Source: Alphaproteobacteria bacterium (lineage in GTDB: Bacteria; Pseudomonadota; Alphaproteobacteria; Sphingomonadales; Emcibacteraceae). From it: a DNA stretch of 6,812 nucleotides. The position numbers and the translations under genes were made by a program. Below, in pieces: positions 5,994 through 6,812 of the stretch. Location of the stretch: contig JAADGA010000167.1 of the NCBI GenBank assembly GCA_013152615.1, positions 1 to 6,812 of the forward strand, written 5' to 3'. The stretch's first letter is position 1. Each line of letters opens with the position of its first letter. The notes under the pieces were generated by a model, which did no database searches, was not told the DNA's origin, and was given only the letters and a program-made list of their open reading frames with translations.

Positions 5994-6165
5994 CAAGTCG
6001 AGGGGAGGAACTATGCAGTAAGGTGATTTTATGGCATCACCGCTCGATAGGCAAATCAAGCCCTGATCACTGGTTCGTGAACAGCAACGCCATAGAATCA
6101 ACGCCGCGCTAAAAATATATCCGGTTAAAGAAAGGGATAAAGCGCCGCCCTGGTAAAAAATAACC
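5967..6165 (-). ncRNA. Candidate small RNA ending at an orphan terminator
   Basis: A transcript of about 195 bases is proposed from the terminator at its 3' end. Reading 5' to 3' before it are a hairpin with arms GGTGAT (6041-6036) and ATCACC (6027-6022), then an apparently single-stranded UUCCUCCCCU (6010-6001), then the terminator stem. A C-rich anti-Shine-Dalgarno stretch just before the terminator is common in alphaproteobacterial small RNAs that pair with mRNA start regions. A possible promoter is TTGTTA (6195-6190) with TATATT (6174-6169), though the 15-base spacing is short, so the 5' end is uncertain. It is not a recognised family to my eye. Alternatives are a long attenuated leader of the hydrolase, or relics of a lost gene. 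Confidence 0.35.
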
Positions 6166-6329
6166 GGTAATATATTTACTTAACTTCTGTAACAATATCA
6201 GAATTTATTAGCGGAAACGGAGAGTAAATTCTAACGCAACCATATTAAAACACATATTAAATCCGCCACTGTCCAAATATCTTATATCTTAAATTTTATC
6301 GCCAAAACCGCGCATCTGAAAAATATCCG

Positions 6330-6358
6330 TTGCAAAAGCACCGTATTTTTATTAAATT
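6330..6358 (+). promoter_or_regulatory. Candidate promoter of the dehydrogenase gene
   Basis: TTGCAA (6330-6335) and TAAATT (6353-6358) are 17 bases apart and each match four of six sigma-70 positions. The start would fall near 6365, inside the palindrome at 6361-6374, as expected for a repressor blocking initiation. TTGACT (6376-6381) with TGATAA (6401-6406) is a weaker alternative with a 19-base gap. Confidence 0.35.
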
Positions 6359-6360
6359 AA

Positions 6361-6374
6361 CGAACGGTCGTTCG
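6361..6374. promoter_or_regulatory. Perfect palindrome, probable TetR-family operator
   Basis: CGAACG (6361-6366) and CGTTCG (6369-6374) form a perfect dyad around GT, 74 bases before the dehydrogenase start. GC-rich CGAACG/CGTTCG dyads of this size are typical TetR-family binding sites. No regulator gene is in the window, so its owner would have to lie beyond the right end or elsewhere. Confidence 0.6.
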
Positions 6375-6434
6375 GTTGACTATTGACCCCGGTAACAACC
6401 TGATAAAAGGCGTAAATTCTTTAATCAAACACTT

Positions 6435-6440
6435 AAGAGG
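6435..6440 (+). promoter_or_regulatory. Ribosome binding site of the dehydrogenase gene
   Basis: AAGAGG lies seven bases before ATG 6448 and fixes that start. The reading then begins MSSIKAWGMF, as expected for the N-terminus of this family. Confidence 0.7.
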
Positions 6441-6447
6441 ACCATAT

Positions 6448-6812
6448 ATGTCATCAATTAAAGCATGGGGAATGTTTTTTACCCGTTCCGGCGAGCCTCT
6501 GGAAAGGCGCGAATTCATCATTGACAATATCGCCGACACCGATGTCGTCGTCAAGGTTGCCGGATGCGGTGTCTGTCACACTGATCTTGGTTTTATGGCC
6601 GGTGCGGTCGCGACCAAACATGAGCTGCCGCTAATCCTTGGCCATGAAATCAGTGGGACGGTTGTCGCTGCCGGTAAAAATTATTCCGCTCTTATGGCAA
6701 AACAGGTGATTATTCCAGCGGTCCTGCCGTGTGGAGACTGTGAATTATGTCTGGCTGGCCGGGAGAATATCTGTCAGCATCAGTTGATGCCCGGCAATGA
6801 CTTTAACGGCGG
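6448..6812 (+). CDS. had: 6-hydroxycyclohex-1-ene-1-carbonyl-CoA dehydrogenase-like zinc alcohol dehydrogenase, 3' end outside the window
   Basis: The first 121 codons of a medium-chain zinc-dependent alcohol dehydrogenase; the rest is cut off. GCGVCHTDLGF (39-49) supplies the catalytic-zinc Cys43, and GHE (65-67) supplies His66. Cys95, Cys98, Cys101 and Cys109 in CGDCELCLAGRENIC form the structural zinc site. The stretches CHTDLGF, LILGHEISG, VIIPAVLPCGDCELC and MPGNDFNGG resemble Had, the NAD-dependent enzyme that oxidises 6-hydroxycyclohex-1-ene-1-carbonyl-CoA in benzoyl-CoA breakdown of the Thauera type. Relatives also occur in aerobes in clusters of unknown substrate, so the exact reaction is unsure. 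It is preceded by a palindromic operator and a good ribosome site, and is probably the first gene of an operon running right. The NAD-binding Rossmann domain lies beyond the window. Confidence 0.8.
   Translation, partial: MSSIKAWGMFFTRSGEPLERREFIIDNIADTDVVVKVAGCGVCHTDLGFMAGAVATKHELPLILGHEISGTVVAAGKNYSALMAKQVIIPAVLPCGDCELCLAGRENICQHQLMPGNDFNG

Larger units (their letters stand above)
5870..6447. other. Non-coding stretch of 578 bases between divergent genes
   Basis: No convincing protein gene is seen on either strand. The stretch holds a hydrolase promoter candidate, a strong - strand terminator with a possible small RNA behind it, several inverted repeats, and the operator and promoter region of the dehydrogenase gene. 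The part from about 6120 to 6360 is clearly AT-rich. Inverted repeats include CCGGTTA/TAACCGG (6121-6127 and 6161-6167) and AGAATTTA/TAAATTCT (6200-6207 and 6225-6232). Confidence 0.7.

Noticed and set aside
5736..6101. - strand open frame of 121 codons overlapping the hydrolase N-terminus
   Set aside because: It runs through the hydrolase promoter and the strong terminator and resembles no known protein; the hydrolase frame with its signal peptide is the real one.
6265..6271. GCCACTG, a string found in cobalamin riboswitches, near a cobalt-type sensor locus
   Set aside because: No B12 box or other conserved riboswitch elements are seen nearby, and seven bases can occur by chance.
6357..6554. 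- strand open frame of 65 codons at the dehydrogenase start
   Set aside because: It is opposite the zinc-dehydrogenase coding sequence and its operator.

Overview
The window looks like an accessory metal-handling region of a Gram-negative bacterium of middling base composition. I suspect an alphaproteobacterium from the gene families and the Sec-type and periplasmic proteins, but nothing here (no rRNA, no core gene) proves the lineage.

Layout. Positions 42-2029 (+ strand) hold four closely packed genes: a DUF2231 membrane protein with a histidine-rich tail, then a three-gene module in the order small one-pass membrane protein, periplasmic metal sensor, ECF sigma factor. The order, sizes and overlaps match cnrY-cnrX-cnrH of nickel/cobalt resistance, and all five metal ligands known from CnrX can be placed in the sensor. 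No RND efflux genes (cnrCBA) follow. Convergent to this block, positions 4890-2108 (- strand) carry a Cu(I)/Ag(I)-type P1B ATPase. It is preceded by a tandem array of 49-residue YHS metal-binding repeats, and the fourth repeat has a 19-base deletion that splits the gene into two overlapping frames. A secreted alpha/beta hydrolase (5869-4970, - strand) lies upstream of the ATPase. A 578-base non-coding stretch (5870-6447) follows. It contains a strong intrinsic terminator on the - strand with no open reading frame feeding it (a candidate small RNA), and a perfect palindrome of TetR-operator type in front of the last gene. That gene, cut off by the window end, encodes a zinc alcohol dehydrogenase of the 6-hydroxycyclohex-1-ene-1-carbonyl-CoA dehydrogenase type.

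How the parts fit. By analogy with Cnr, the sensor would detect periplasmic metal, act on the membrane anti-sigma protein and release the sigma factor, which then drives efflux or sequestration genes. Its targets may be the DUF2231 operon (which may begin left of the window), its own operon, or genes elsewhere. The ATPase would export Cu(I) from the cytoplasm. The hydrolase and the dehydrogenase have no evident metal role and probably mark the edge of the metal block. The most unusual points are the YHS array with its frameshift and possible internal restart, the complete CnrYXH-like module without its efflux pump, and the candidate small RNA with a C-rich anti-Shine-Dalgarno stretch.
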